Below are positions 21,181 to 32,630 of a DNA stretch of 64,000 nucleotides, piece by piece. The stretch covers positions 250,001 to 314,000 of the forward strand of contig JAJEKV010000013.1 in assembly GCA_021234155.1 (NCBI GenBank), read 5' to 3'. The number at the start of each line of letters is the position of its first letter. Position 1 is the first letter of the stretch. This DNA is from Isoetes taiwanensis (lineage: Eukaryota; Streptophyta; Lycopodiopsida; Isoetales; Isoetaceae). The notes beneath the pieces were generated by a model. The model saw only the letters and a program-made list of their open reading frames with translations. It ran no database searches and was not told the origin of the DNA. The position numbers and the translations under genes are program-made.

Positions 21181-21560
21181 TCTACAATTCCTAGATAATT
21201 CGCAAGGCCCCGAAGGGGCCAAAAATATTTTAAGTTAACACAAACCATTACATCCAACACTGTTAAATTAAAATCCCCCAGAAACCCCATTTGGTTTGTG
21301 TGTGTATTTACACGGGTGGTGACGTAGGGGTAGCAAGAGCCCTTAAACGCGTATAATAAATGTACATTTCAGGGGGATTTTAATTTAACAGTGTTGGATG
21401 TAATGGTTTATACATGTATTATATGATTTTAAGGGCTCTCCATGCCCGAAGTCATCCCCGTGTGAATATTTGCCAAAGAAAAGGGGGTTTCATGGGGATT
21501 TGAATTTAATAGTGTTGGATGTAATGGTATGTGTTCATAGTGATTGCCATATATAGGGAA
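21180..21560. mobile_element. Small hairpin MITE-like element
   Basis: AACACAAACCATTACATCC (about 21237) and the following TTAAATTAAAATCCCC reappear inverted at 21459-21535 (GGGGATTTGAATTTAATAGTG…TGTAATGG). A third inner copy lies at 21372-21411. The family is shared with the insertion inside Copia B (blocks around 7385-7560 and 7810-7980). Confidence 0.65.
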
Positions 21561-21760
21561 AATGCTTAAAGCAAGAGCATCCATTTCATTTTACTACATG
21601 GCTTTTATTAGCATGGAGTGTTGTTCACTTTTAGCTTATAGGCTACACGGAAAACAACTAGTTCATAGTGATTGCCGTAGATAGATCTTTGATGGTTGGG
21701 AAAATGCTTAAGCAAGAGCATCCATTTCATCTTACTACATGGCTTTTATTAGCATGGAGT
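21536..21760 (+). repeat. Imperfect tandem duplication of about 125 bp
   Basis: GTTCATAGTGATTGCC followed by GGGAAAATGCTTAA, GCAAGAGCATCCATTTCAT and GGCTTTTATTAGCATGGAGTG occurs twice (from 21533 and from 21661). The copies differ by a few bases and a short indel. Confidence 0.75.
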
Positions 21761-22159
21761 GAAGAGAGCTTGGTTAACCCAAATGCTTTTTATCTTGGGC
21801 AGGAGAGCTATGAATGTTGGCAAATTTCACACATTCTAGAGACTTAGCACGAGCAAACAAAGCTTTGAATCTTACATACTCTAGAGATTTTGGACATGAC
21901 CAACGAGTCTAGTCAAGCAATTTTTACTTTATTACACAAGATTTTAGGGATAGCACGCGATCCAGAGAGTAGTGCCATGATATCCCCATGATCCTCTAAG
22001 CACATGTCAATTGAACCAATTAACATGTGACCGAATAATTAGACATACTAAAATCTTCACAATGTAGCTTCTTGGAGAAAGTAAAAAACAATCCTTTATA
22101 GGAAAAAACTGTTTTTGTTTTTAGTTAATTCAGGCATAAAGAAGTTTGTTTATTCTTCA

Positions 22160-22358
22160 AATTGTAGGGCTCATGATCTTTTCTTTTTTTTTTCGTCTTT
22201 GCTTGGGCATCTCATTAAACGAATCTTATCTTATTAAACGAATGCGTGTAGATTCAAATGAAGCGGATAGCCAACATCAAGAAATCATAGTTAGGGGTTC
22301 ATCCATAGATCTTGCAAAGATTGTGGATGAAATTAAGAAGATTCATATTAGAGTTTAG
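22160..22358 (+). pseudogene. Possible host exon (unknown protein tail)
   Basis: The open frame ending at 22358 closes with MRVDSNEADSQHQEIIVRGSS and DLAKIVDEIKKIHIRV, which reads like genuine protein (charged amphipathic helix, a strand before IVRGSS), rather than repeat noise. No domain can be named. It could be the last exon of a gene whose other parts are scattered by repeats. Confidence 0.3.
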
Positions 22359-22766
22359 CTCAAGATTTCAACAAGCAACAGATTTTGGTTCTGAATCTTC
22401 TCATTTGTATTCTTCTTTTGTAAATTACAGCGTCAATACATGGTTTGACGACGAGGTTGCCAACACATAGACCATGCGTAATCCTTAATTTTTGTTCATT
22501 TTCTCCTCTCTGCACTATCTTTGGGAACATTCTACATTCTCAAGAGTAAAAATGCAATATAGTAAGTAGCATAGCAACAAATGCAGATAGAATTAGATCA
22601 AACAAACTAAGAGGTTAGCCCCATATCTGTACATGCGGAAGAAAATGAGAAGCTAGGGATATTTTGGGCCCACTGGCCTAACGCTGTCTTACCGCTCCAG
22701 AATGTCTGCCAAATCTCACCATCTCCCTTTTTTTTCTTAAAATTATTTAGGTTCAAGAATGGTGAA

Positions 22767-24376
22767 TGTGACGCTCCCAGAATATACGACCCTCGGACGT
22801 ATACATACGGGGACTTTCCCCTCCCATGGCGAACATCTCACCATGAGCAGGGCCCTCCGTCTGTTTCGGGCCACCTATGAAATGAGGCCCGAAAGAAGGA
22901 CACGAAGGGGTCATTCGGCCCACGCCTTCAATGGGACTCCTACGTCGCGGAAGCATGAATACAAGGGTTAGCACACAGCATGAATATACATAAATAACCA
23001 CCACGAAGGGTGGCGCATCCATCTAATATACCAACGGCATAGAATATGCATCTAATCCTAGGAAAACACCCAGAACCCAGGTTCTACCCCGGCTCAGACT
23101 CCAGTGAGGATCGACTGACGGCTAGGCCTCAAGAGATCAGCAGACCGAATCTTGGCATGGCGTTGGCGGGCAATAGAACATCGGCTAGGGTTGTCCACTC
23201 CATCCGCCCCTCCCGTGCACACTTTGCGGATGGGTCAATTCATGCTATGGCTTTGCTATAGCCTTAGGAGACGCGGGTTCGGAGGAATCACCCTTTGAGC
23301 CTACTCGGGTTCATGGCGCTCTGGTCCGATGAGGCAGGTCGAGGGGGAAGCGTCCCCTTCGAGAATCACGGTGGTTCCGCGGGCGAAGCTAGAGAATACG
23401 TGCGCATCGGCGACCCCGTATCCCGTGCAGACTTACTCGCCCTAAATCTACTCAAAGTGCAAGGTGCTCCATACGGATCACACCTTCCCACCCGAGGAGT
23501 GTCGGACCCATACCCGGCCCTCACGTGGCCAGGCTATCAGGCCTAGCCCACTTTGTAGGAGTCTCGGGGAGCCATGTATGCTCATGCAAGACCCCACCCC
23601 TCATGTCACTTGTGTTCCTTGTGCGGTGCTAAGCCGGACCATAGCATCTAGGACCCGGTGGGTTCTTGTGCCTGAGCCGCAATTAATGGGACTCTATTGG
23701 GGCTATCTAGGAGCATACTACAATACATGGTTCGGAGGTCTCTACCCCCATAATCCCCGTTTGAGTCGATTTACTTGAAGAGCTAACAATTCATCCTCTC
23801 GAGTAGAAACCGAATTGAATATAAAGAGAATTTGTTTGTATAACCAAGGGTTAGATTGAATCCCAAAGAGAAGAGAGAAACGGACACAACCAAGCGTTAT
23901 CTAGAATTCACATAGCCACCTACCAGATTCTGGCTGGACTCATTTCCATGGGGCTTCCATCTCCGGGGAGTTAGGAATTCAAATTGCATTCTTCGCCACG
24001 AGGGGCGACTAGTATGGTGATTCTCTGCGGTGGGACGATGGCGCTCAGCTCCGGCCTTCCTTGGTCGATTAGAGGAGTCAATCCCGGGGATAGGGGTCAA
24101 GTTGGCATCCAAACTTGGCAACCCCATGCACCCCAATCGATTGGAGCGGTGGCCTCCCCAAATGGTAATTAGCCCCACTTCCTAAGTTATAGGTTATTAT
24201 TATTCGTGTTAAATTAGTATAGCTAATTTAATCCATTGTAAGGTAACCCCTTAGGTTGCAATCACGTTCCCATACTCCCATGGTAGCGTACCTTTAGGGG
24301 GTGGCGTGCTTGTATTTTATGCGTGCCTCGTATGAATACGTGGCGTGAGACCGTATAAATCACGTGGGGCGTCACA
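22767..24376 (-). repeat. 3' LTR of Gypsy G2
   Basis: 1,610 bp with ends TGTGACG…CGTCACA. The plus-strand right edge is followed by TTCTCCCCTCCTT, the complement of the polypurine tract AAGGAGGGGAGAA. The same LTR family, in the other orientation, bounds G1. Confidence 0.95.
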
Positions 24377-25079
24377 TTCTCCCCTCCTTAAAAAATAATC
24401 TTTGTCCTCGGCATTGGGGTCAACTAAACGAATGTATTTAACTAGAAAAATGGAGTTAAGAATATAACATTACTACGTTGAAATTATAGTATTTCTGACA
24501 GTAATATATATTGAAGTTACAATAGCAAAGTACAAGCACGAAGGTGCCTTACACAAGTTATCATCAAGAGAGTTTAGGACCACAGTCCGATTCAAAACAT
24601 TTAGACAACATAAATCACACATGTAGACAAAAGGACTACGGGAAAAGTTGGGTCATCAGCAACCCTCTATACAAGGCAGGCGACGACCTGTTCACTGGCC
24701 TGCACATATCCATATACCCGTAGATTAATAATATGATGAAGGTGTGGTTAAAGGGGCCACCCCCTATAAAGAAAAATAGAAAGTATCTAGAAGGGAGTCT
24801 ATGATGTCTAGGGCTTGCAATTTTTATTGCGGCATAAGGCATGGTTGAGTTTCCGCATTCTTAGGAATGAACGCGGTCTATTTACTATATGCTTTTCAAG
24901 CAATGCGCGGTCATGTCAACATCAACAATACACCACGTCCTAGAGAACACGAAGGTGATCTCATCATCGGTTATTGTTATAAGGTACGATGCATCTACCC
25001 CTCTAGAACATGATTCTCGGCAAATCAGCCTTCAAGCTTACCGCAGGAAGCGGGGTTGATAGCATCATTGATGGTGCGG

Positions 25080-25720
25080 CCTTGAGATTCCCTTGAGGAA
25101 GTCCGGATAGTGCTTCTCAAGGTCTATCTTCATCACCCGGGTAGCATCCTCAAGCGGTAAGTGCTTCCACTTGACCAAGTATTGCAACATTTGAGTCCTC
25201 CGGGTACGTTTTGTAAGCTTCGATCAAGAAGAGCTTGGGCACTATTTCGTTGCTCTTCCGTCATTTCTAGGAGTGTTGGAGTATCCAAAACCTCCCCTCG
25301 GATCAGGGGTGTGTTGCTTGAGGAAGACTCACGTGAAAGACCTTGTGGATCTTCAAGCGGGGGTGGCAAGTCCAAGCGATATGCCCTGTTGTCCCACGTT
25401 CGGTAATCACGAATGGCCCCCCCATCGGGTGCCAACTTCTTCTTAGTTCCCAATTTTAAGCTTGGCTTGTTTTACTTTGATCTTAAGCCAAACCGATTCG
25501 CCCACCTGGAAGATCCGTGGGGTTCGGTGCTTATCAGCTAGACTTTTCTGACGACTGCGTGCAGCCAATAAGTAACCCCGAACTTCTTCCACCAAGGCCT
25601 GCATTTCTAGAAGGAGTTGTTGAGAGACCTCCACTTTAGAAACGAGGATTATGCCATGTGTGCGGAGTAAGACATTGATAGCCATAATTTATCATGAAGG
25701 GAGACATTCTAGAAGACTCT
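25080..25720 (-). pseudogene. G2 integrase C-terminus and chromodomain
   Basis: Minus-strand frames give [20 protein letters not shown] and [15 protein letters not shown] (25443-25685), then [17 protein letters not shown] and, near 25135-25245, a chromodomain end equivalent to [17 protein letters not shown] of G1. Chromodomains bind methylated histone tails and steer integration. The G2 copy has several frameshifts. Confidence 0.75.
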
Positions 25721-25725
25721 TTGCT

Positions 25726-26400
25726 TTATCTTTGTTGTAGGCTAATTCTACCAAGTAAATATAATCCGCCCATTGTGATTTGTTTACTCCATACATAGCT
25801 TCTTAGCATGTCTTCGATATCTGATTGACACGCTCGCGTTTGACCATCTGTCTGAGGATGGTAGGCTGTACTCATGGCAAGCTTGGTCTGAATGGTGGCG
25901 AAGAAATCCTTCCAGAATGCACTGACAAACTTAGGATCCCTATCCGATACAATTACTCTTGGCATCCCGTGCAACCTGAAAATTTCCTTTGCAAAGAGCA
26001 AGGCGATTGTCAAGGCGGTGTCCAGGTGGTGCGACATGGCGGGAAGTGAGCCATCTTTGATAATTTGTCGACCCACGACCATTAAGGCATCATACCCGCG
26101 AGATGCGTGGAAGCCCCACAATGAAATCCATGGTTATGACTTCCCACTTGGCGTTGGGCACATCCAAAGGTTGCAACTCCCGGGAACTCTTAATTGCTCT
26201 GCCTTGGTTTGTCGACAAACCCCGACCTTTGTTTGATGTACCTAGCAATATCCTTCTTCATGGAAGGCCAAAAATAGCTGGAGCGGATCTTAAAGTAAGT
26301 TTTCATAAAACCCGCATGTCCTGCTATAGGGCTGTTGTGGGTGTCATGGAGAATCAACTTTCGAACCCCTGAAGTCACTGGAACACACAACTTATCTTTG
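25726..26400 (-). pseudogene. G2 integrase core, frameshifted
   Basis: Minus-strand 26390-26190 holds [20 protein letters not shown], the H2 half of the integrase zinc finger, and [18 protein letters not shown]. 26121-25726 holds [19 protein letters not shown] and [13 protein letters not shown] of the catalytic core. Reading is broken between them and at TERVNR, which reads TRACQS. Confidence 0.8.
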
Positions 26401-28130
26401 TAATATAATAAGTTGCCCTCCTTCTTATATGAGCGGAATGCTTCCGTTCTCTATCGGTGCTGGGCTTCCCTACCCAAACTTTCCCAAATATTACGAATTC
26501 GGGATGCGTGGCCAAGGTGCATTCTATCACGCTTCCCAAACTCATTTGGTGAGTGTGGAAATGGCATTACAATGGGTGCGGGTTATAAAGGGATGGCGTG
26601 ACAAAGCATCCGCAACCACATTGTGCTTTCTCCGGCTTGTATACAATCTGAAGTCATATTCCTCAAGGAATTCCATCCATCTTCGGCCGACGGAGATTTA
26701 GATTTGGCTGGGTGGATAGATAGCGCGGAGACTCGATGATCCGTATCCAACTGAAATCTTCTACCAAGAAGGTAGTGTCTCCAAATACGGAGCGCACGTA
26801 CAACTGCCAGCAACTCCTGGTCATGGGTAGGGTATCGCTGCTCTGCATCATTCATCTTCTTTGAATCGTAGGCAACAACTCTCCCCTCCTGCATTAACAC
26901 ACCACCGGTAGCTATCTTACTCGCATGACGGTGGCTACCGATTTATCCTTTTAGGATCAGGCAAGGTAAGGACTGGTGCCGATGTTAAAGCATCCTTGAG
27001 TTTCTGAAAGCCGACTTGGACTTTTGTTTTCCAATGCTCCATCCAATCCTTTACTTGCTCATGTCTTGTGAGATTAGTAAGAGGTGCGGCAATTGTTGCA
27101 AAATCCTTAACAAATTTCCGATAATATCTGCGAGTCCCAAGAAACTCGGACCCTACGAAACATTAGCTGGAATGGGCCAATCCTTTCTTTGCTTCTATCT
27201 TAATTTGGGTCAGTAGCAATTCCTTTCCGCTGAGATAATATGCCCCAAGTAGTCCACCCCTGAGTGGCGAACTTGCATTTAGAGAACTTGGCGAAGAGCT
27301 GATGATGGCCTTAGCTTTTGCAAAGCTAATCGAAGATGTTGTTCATGTTTGCTGCTTGAGGGTTTTACTATAGATGAGAATGTCATCAAAGAAAATGACA
27401 ACAAAGTCATCCAAGTATTGGCGGAAGATGTCATTCATCACCGCATAAACGTTCGAGGCGTTGGTCAATCAAAAGGCATGGCGGTGAATTCATAATGCCC
27501 ATATCGGGTATGAAAAGCGGACTTATGGATGTCCTCTTCCTTAATCCTTATCTGATGGTACCCGGGCGCCAAATCAATCTTTGAGAAATATTTTGCTCCT
27601 TGTATGGCGGTCCATAAGATCATCGCCCTAGGCAAAGCATAGCGATTCTTGATGGTATGCTTGTTGAGTTGCCTATAATCAATACACATCCTTAAGGAGC
27701 CATCTTTCTTCTTGACAAAAGAATAGGGGCCAAATGGCGAAACACTAGGCGAATAAACCCCAAATTGGTAACTCTTGTAAATTTGTTTCTTAAGCTCCGC
27801 TTAACTCAGGAGGACTCATTGATGCACGGGGGCCTTTTGGTAGGCCGTTCTGGTTCAAGAGTTATCTCACATTCTACCCCTCTAAAAGGAGGAAGCTTAT
27901 GGATCTCATCACGGAAAAAGATCGCTAAATTCGAAGAAGGGTAGCAATATCTAATGGTAAGGCATCGATTTCTTGCTTCTTTTTAGAGTCGGACTCAATG
28001 GAAGCAATTCTAATGATAAAGGAGTTCACTCCACGCATATAGCTTTTAAATGCTTGTTTTAAGGACATTGATCGCATAGCGGAGTTGAATGGATCACCTT
28101 TTATTGTCACCGTGCTCCATTAGCGGCGTT
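26401..28130 (-). pseudogene. G2 reverse transcriptase and RNase H, frameshifted
   Basis: RNase H pieces [20 protein letters not shown] and [20 protein letters not shown] lie at 26900-26583. RT pieces [20 protein letters not shown] and [20 protein letters not shown] lie at 27689-27465. The FDDILIYS motif can be traced on the minus strand around 27370-27400. The same order and near-identical sequence is intact in G1 (52169-55054). Confidence 0.8.
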
Positions 28131-28600
28131 GAAGGTGACCTCCGTTTCTCCACAGTCTATGTTGGCCTTGGCGGATGCTAAAACTCCATTCCCACAATAA
28201 GATCATATTTTCCAATGTCCATTAACTTTCGGCACCCAAGGCAACTGGTGCTTTGCAACCTTGCATCTTAAGGTTATACGGCGACCATGGTATATGCGAT
28301 CTTACCAGCGGCCAATGTGGTGGCTTAGGTCGGGGATTTCAAAGTCTCCATTTGCGATTACGGGCCATTCTAGGAGAAGCAAAATTATCGTACTACCGGT
28401 GTCCATCAAAATTATGAAGGGCTTCTTGTCTATTTGGCCTATTGTAGAAATAACGGAAGGCTGACTTTCAGCATTACTGTTTCTATAGCAGCAAGAATAT
28501 GAGGCCACCGTGAATGTACTTTCGGGAGCCTCGTCCTCCGCGGCAAGATTGGACTCGGATCTTCCCAATCCAGTCGGCCATGGCGGTTGAGCGTCTGGCG
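28131..28600 (-). pseudogene. G2 aspartic protease
   Basis: In the minus-strand frame 28898-28302 the segment VISTIGQIDKKPFIILMDTG followed by STIILLLLEW is a retropepsin active-site region (DTGS). It would cleave the Gag-Pol polyprotein. The frame shares the downstream end of gag, implying a gag-pro fusion. Confidence 0.75.
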
Positions 28601-29787
28601 TAGCGTCACGGGCAATTTTGCATGAAATGTCGGGCCTCATGCACCGGTAACATGCCTTTATCCCGGCGGAGCTGTTCTCTGGCCTCTTTAGGAATGGACT
28701 GTAAGAGGCCCCGAACTTCCTTACCAGCATTGTTCTGTTTATCTGGCGTGCTAAAGGCGACTTTCTTCTCCTGGCGGTTGTAAGAATTGTGCTGAGAGGG
28801 CCCCGGACTTGGCGAACGGGGTTTGTAAGGTGTGGACGGCCGTGGCTGCGAATAAGGAGCAGGTCGCGGATACTGGCTCCTTGGCGTGTCTTCCTCAAGG
28901 CTTAATGCCTTAGCTTCCGCCTCTGCTACTGACTTTGGGTCAATGGCCTTGACCATACGTTTAATGGATGGGGCCAATCCTTCAATGTAGCCCTCTACTG
29001 CCCTTTTCTCATTCATTCCCGGTACATACAACCTCAAACGCATGAATTCGTCAGTGTAGGCCTGCACGGACATGCCCTTCGTTCCAGCCTATAAAGGTGC
29101 GAATCTGTTGGCATTTGTGCGCACGAGGCACATAATGCGATTTAAAAGCCTTAGCGAACTTCTTGAAGTTGCATCTGCTCCTGTCCAGGTGCTTAGCTCT
29201 AGCGTAACCCTTCCACCAAATACGGGCAGCTCCAGTAAGGTTGGTGGTGGCGACCTTCCCTGTATCCTTCTCCGTCATTCCATAGGACTTCCCAAATTCC
29301 TTCATCTCATCCAACCAAGATTCTGCGTTTCAAGCCTCCCGGGATTTCCGTCAAACCGAAGCTAATTTAGGTTCTTCCATATACTAGTGATGGCTGTATC
29401 AACAGTTTTCCGGTACTCCTTATCCTTACGCCTTGAATGGTCACTGTCTGACAGCGAGGACCCCGAAGAACCCGAGGTGGCCGAATGTGAGGAGGCGGCG
29501 CTATCCTTAGAGGAACTCCGGTGACGTTTAGCATGAGTTCTCAGGTGGTGCAGTGCATGGGGCTAGCTCGGGAGGAGATGGGCTTCTTGCAGAGTGGACT
29601 CGGTGGTGGTGTGAGGCAATTCCGGTCCATCCTCCTGAGTATGTGGCAGTGGATTGGTATGTAAAACATAGGCCTGTAACTCGCCGAGTTGCCTTTTCAT
29701 TAACATCAATTCTTGTTCAGGGGTGAGCCTACTGGCGTTGGAGGGTGTTTGCCAAGCGGCGTTACGTACACCGTCTATAGGAGTCAT
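28600..29787 (-). pseudogene. G2 gag with CCHC knuckle
   Basis: ATG at 29787 starts MTPIDGVRNAAWQTPSNASR with the helical QELMLMKRQLGELQAYVLH. Later frames give TNLTGAARIWWKGYARAK and FKSHYVPRAHKCQQIRTF (29314-29051), the Gypsy retrotransposon gag domain. Then come MSVQAYTDEFMRLRLYVPGM, a Pro/Arg-rich linker and a C-x2-C-x4-H-x4-C knuckle near 28615-28655. Three or more frameshifts are present. Confidence 0.82.
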
Positions 29788-30021
29788 TCATGAATATATA
29801 AGCAGATTTACATTAATGTGCAATCCCTTTTTAAGTTAATTGAACAAAAGTATATACAAACAGAAGACAACTCTTGTATTTCATTCCAGTTGATTATAAC
29901 AAGCGAATTCGATTGATACATGGATTGAGACAAAAGTAGGTATGATACAATGGGAACTTTTAAAGTTCTACTGGCACACAACGTAACCACAACAACGAAA
30001 ACACAACGGAAGAGACCAAGC

Positions 30022-30490
30022 CTAGGGGTTGGCGAAGGGGTACAGGATCGCGTAGCGGGTACTCTCCCGTACAGCTCGGACGAGTTTATAGCGTGCCCAG
30101 GCTTGGACAATGATTGCTTGGTACTCCCATGTTGGGCTGATAATCAGAAGGTTAAAGAGCCTTCGCATCGCATAAAAGAGTTGCCAAAGATGGTCGTTGG
30201 CGTCCTCAAAGGCTTCGTGCCTGGTCATATTCCAATAGTCCCAGGTACGACACAGGGTCATCTTCAGATCCTCGAAAGCTCGATCCCTGAGGATGCTAAC
30301 TATCTCTAGCCCTTTATCAGGGTCATAGAGTTCCCCGGTGGCGGTGGTTGGTTTCATAGCCTTCCTCCCACTCGGATATTCACCATATCTCGGCCATAGT
30401 CACGATGCGTGCCCGGGATCGTCCCTCCTAACCATGTCGGTAATTCTTTCCTCATATTCCCAAATGGTTTCCTCTGCAACATAGTTGGAG
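30022..30490 (-). CDS. G2 accessory gene C (helical, unknown)
   Basis: Between accessory B and gag on the minus strand. The open part 30357-30022 encodes GELYDPDKGLEIVSILRDRA followed by WDYWNMTRHEAFEDANDHLW, FYAMRRLFNLLIISPTWEYQ and ARYKLVRAVRESTRYAIL, a mainly helical, tryptophan-rich protein of about 110-150 residues. Upstream, after a TTGCAG that could be a splice acceptor (about 30475), another frame reads EETIWEYEERITDMVRR, suggesting the natural N-terminus with one frameshift. The same gene is recognisable in G1 (49470-49945). No family recognised; it might be spliced to gag or to gene B. Confidence 0.55.
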
Positions 30491-30719
30491 TGAATAGAGA
30501 ACATTTTGTAATTCCACTATACCCTAAACTTTAATGCTTTGGAAGAGGATGTCATAAAAAAACAATTTAGTTATGCTCATCAAGAAAACTTTGTATTTAA
30601 TAAGTAGATAAGGTACACATTTTTTCAATATGGTTTAAACAATTGCCAATCCCAAAATCTCATAACTACATGTGTGTATATATATATGTATATAACAAAA
30701 TTTATATAGCATCTTTAGT

Positions 30720-32123
30720 TCAGGAACTAGGCCCTGCCTCTTTATCCTTAGCCCTAGGAGGTGGTGGAGGCGGTCGGTGTCGCAGCAGAGCTACCCCAGG
30801 GTCCACGGTGGCCGCCGCAGCAGATGCAACCTCTGGTGGATAAGCAACGGCCAATGGGGCTGCCGTGAGGAGCTTCATGCCCATCCAAGGCGCAATATCC
30901 TGGCCCAAGGCCGTAAGGGCAAGATCCCGTCGTACGAGTACATACGTAAACGTACGATAGGGAAGCTTCTTGTGGCCGGCGAGTGTAGAAAGTGCACGGA
31001 GGGCCCACCATGAAGCTTCAGCCTCTGGCCCTAAGTCCCGGGCTATGAAGAGAACTTGCCCGTATTTGAAGGCCGACAAAAAGAAACGGGTAAGGTGGTT
31101 ACCCAGCACCTTCCCTTGCGGAGTTTCAGATGCGGCCACCTCCTTATCCAAGTCCATGGGGACTTCTTCCTCCTTGAGCTCCTGTTGCTCCTCCTTCTTG
31201 TGTGCAGGGTTATGATATAAATCTTCGCCCTCATCATCTGAGTCGGAGGGAACCTCAACCATATTAATGTTTGGGACGTGAGGTCCCATAGCTGTGAAGG
31301 CTTCTGGTGCAGGCTGTGAAGGCGGTTCCTGCATCACAAAGTCCCGAAGGCGTAATAAAGTCTCCGCCGGCTCTAGGGTCTCCTGACGGAACTGAAGCAG
31401 CTGGTACACCTCCGAAGGAAGCTCAGTAGAAGTGAAGTCGATAAAATCATCCATGCAATACTCCGCAAGCTCGTAAAGTACATGGTCCTTGCGCTTGCGT
31501 CGGAATCCGGCCACCATATGATAAGTCCAGATGATATCATCCAAGAGGAGGTACTCCTGCCCTTGGTGATAAATAACGGGGAGGCCGTCTAACCCTGACA
31601 AGCCTATAGCTTGTTCACGGCGCGGTGGTAACTCCTCTGCCAGCTCTTTCCAACGGGCGAAGTCGCCCATCCCTATATGCTCATCATCCCCCTCCTCGGA
31701 GGATTCCGGCAGTTTGCTCCTCTCTACTGGCAAAGTCTCATCCTCAACATATTGGTCCATGAGGATAGCCAGGGCGAAAGTAGCTTCCAAATACCGCTGC
31801 CCCTGATGTTGGACTACCGGTAGGTGTTTTCCCCATCGGAGTTTCCCCTTGAGGACGTCGTACGCATGCGTGTCCCCACCTAACATCTGCCGGACGATCT
31901 CCCGCTCCAAATACAGCTGGGGAGGATCCCCAAGAGGAATACATAGAGGAAGGATTTCCTCCATGTAGAAATCAAGAAATCCGGCGTAGTCCGGGTGCCG
32001 CTGCATGTTGGTAAGGAGATCTATGCGCTGGCATAGCAAAGGTTGCAGCAGATCGAAGGGAACCTGTGGATCCCATGTCTCTCCGTCATGGTACCAAAGT
32101 GGCAAGGTCGTGGCGGCAGCCAT
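30720..32123 (-). CDS. G2 accessory gene B, intact 467-aa protein of unknown function
   Basis: A complete ATG-to-stop frame lying downstream of the histone-like gene and upstream of gag. Three copies of a short motif occur: LPLWYHDGETWD (7-18), LPVVQHQGQRYL (101-112) and LPVIYHQGQEYL (181-192), implying a repeated fold. Residues 289-330 are strongly acidic (PSDSDDEGEDLYHN… KEEEVPMDLDKE), a composition seen in histone chaperones among other nuclear proteins. The C-terminus has an alanine-rich stretch and a six-proline run (451-456). No transmembrane segment or known catalytic motif. It is the only long accessory ORF without frameshifts; G1 carries the same gene with several breaks, so it was coding when the family was active. 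Function unknown. Confidence 0.75.
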   Translation of the reverse strand: MAAATTLPLWYHDGETWDPQVPFDLLQPLLCQRIDLLTNMQRHPDYAGFLDFYMEEILPLCIPLGDPPQLYLEREIVRQMLGGDTHAYDVLKGKLRWGKHLPVVQHQGQRYLEATFALAILMDQYVEDETLPVERSKLPESSEEGDDEHIGMGDFARWKELAEELPPRREQAIGLSGLDGLPVIYHQGQEYLLLDDIIWTYHMVAGFRRKRKDHVLYELAEYCMDDFIDFTSTELPSEVYQLLQFRQETLEPAETLLRLRDFVMQEPPSQPAPEAFTAMGPHVPNINMVEVPSDSDDEGEDLYHNPAHKKEEQQELKEEEVPMDLDKEVAASETPQGKVLGNHLTRFFLSAFKYGQVLFIARDLGPEAEASWWALRALSTLAGHKKLPYRTFTYVLVRRDLALTALGQDIAPWMGMKLLTAAPLAVAYPPEVASAAAATVDPGVALLRHRPPPPPPRAKDKEAGPSS

Positions 32124-32330
32124 GGCGCTTAGAAGGGAGGAGAGAGGAAAAGAAGCGTTTAAAATAACCCTACTGGTCCCCTTTTTAAACCCTCTTAATA
32201 AAAGCCGACGTCGGCATTATATTTTAAATTTAACATGGAAAAAAAACATTAAACTTTTAATTCAAAATAAAAGCTTCTTTATTAATTATCACAAAAAGAA
32301 TATGTACAAATGCGGATCCCCGCAAGTAGG

Positions 32331-32630
32331 CTAAGGTTGCTCCCCCCGTATCCTACGGGCGAGGGCTAAATCCTTAGGCATTATGGTGACCCTCTTTGCG
32401 TGGATAGCGCAAAGGTTGGCGTCACCAAAAGTGCTACCAAGTAGGCTTGGTGACCTCTTGGGCGCCAAAATTGCAAAGGTCCGGAAACGGAGATCGGTCT
32501 TAAATTCTTTGTGCGATCTCCGTACCAACCTCGGAAAGGCGGCTTCACGATCGGAAGGTCCGTGGACTTACGAAATTTCGCGGATCTCCCGCAATGCCCG
32601 CGATACCGGTCGGAACCGATGAGGCTTCCG
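32331..32630 (-). pseudogene. Histone H3 fold domain of G2 accessory gene A
   Basis: On the minus strand the piece RKPHRFRPVSRALREIR (about 32630-32580) is the end of a histone H3 tail and start of the alphaN helix. It is followed, after one-base slips, by [15 protein letters not shown] and the stretch [14 protein letters not shown], then [18 protein letters not shown] and [12 protein letters not shown] with a TAG stop at 32331. This is the canonical H3 core in order (alphaN, alpha1, loop 1, alpha2, loop 2, alpha3), with the H3 Cys110. Loop 1 (TDLRF) has no insertion. Three small frameshifts break this copy; G1 holds a nearly clean version. It is fused behind the unknown domain at 32915-33571. 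Confidence 0.9.

Noticed and set aside
22759-23778. Several 60-100-codon frames in the G1/G2 LTRs (also near 34300-35390, 44640-45590, 56000-57060)
   Set aside because: They recur only because the LTR is present four times, shift between copies, and carry no domain.
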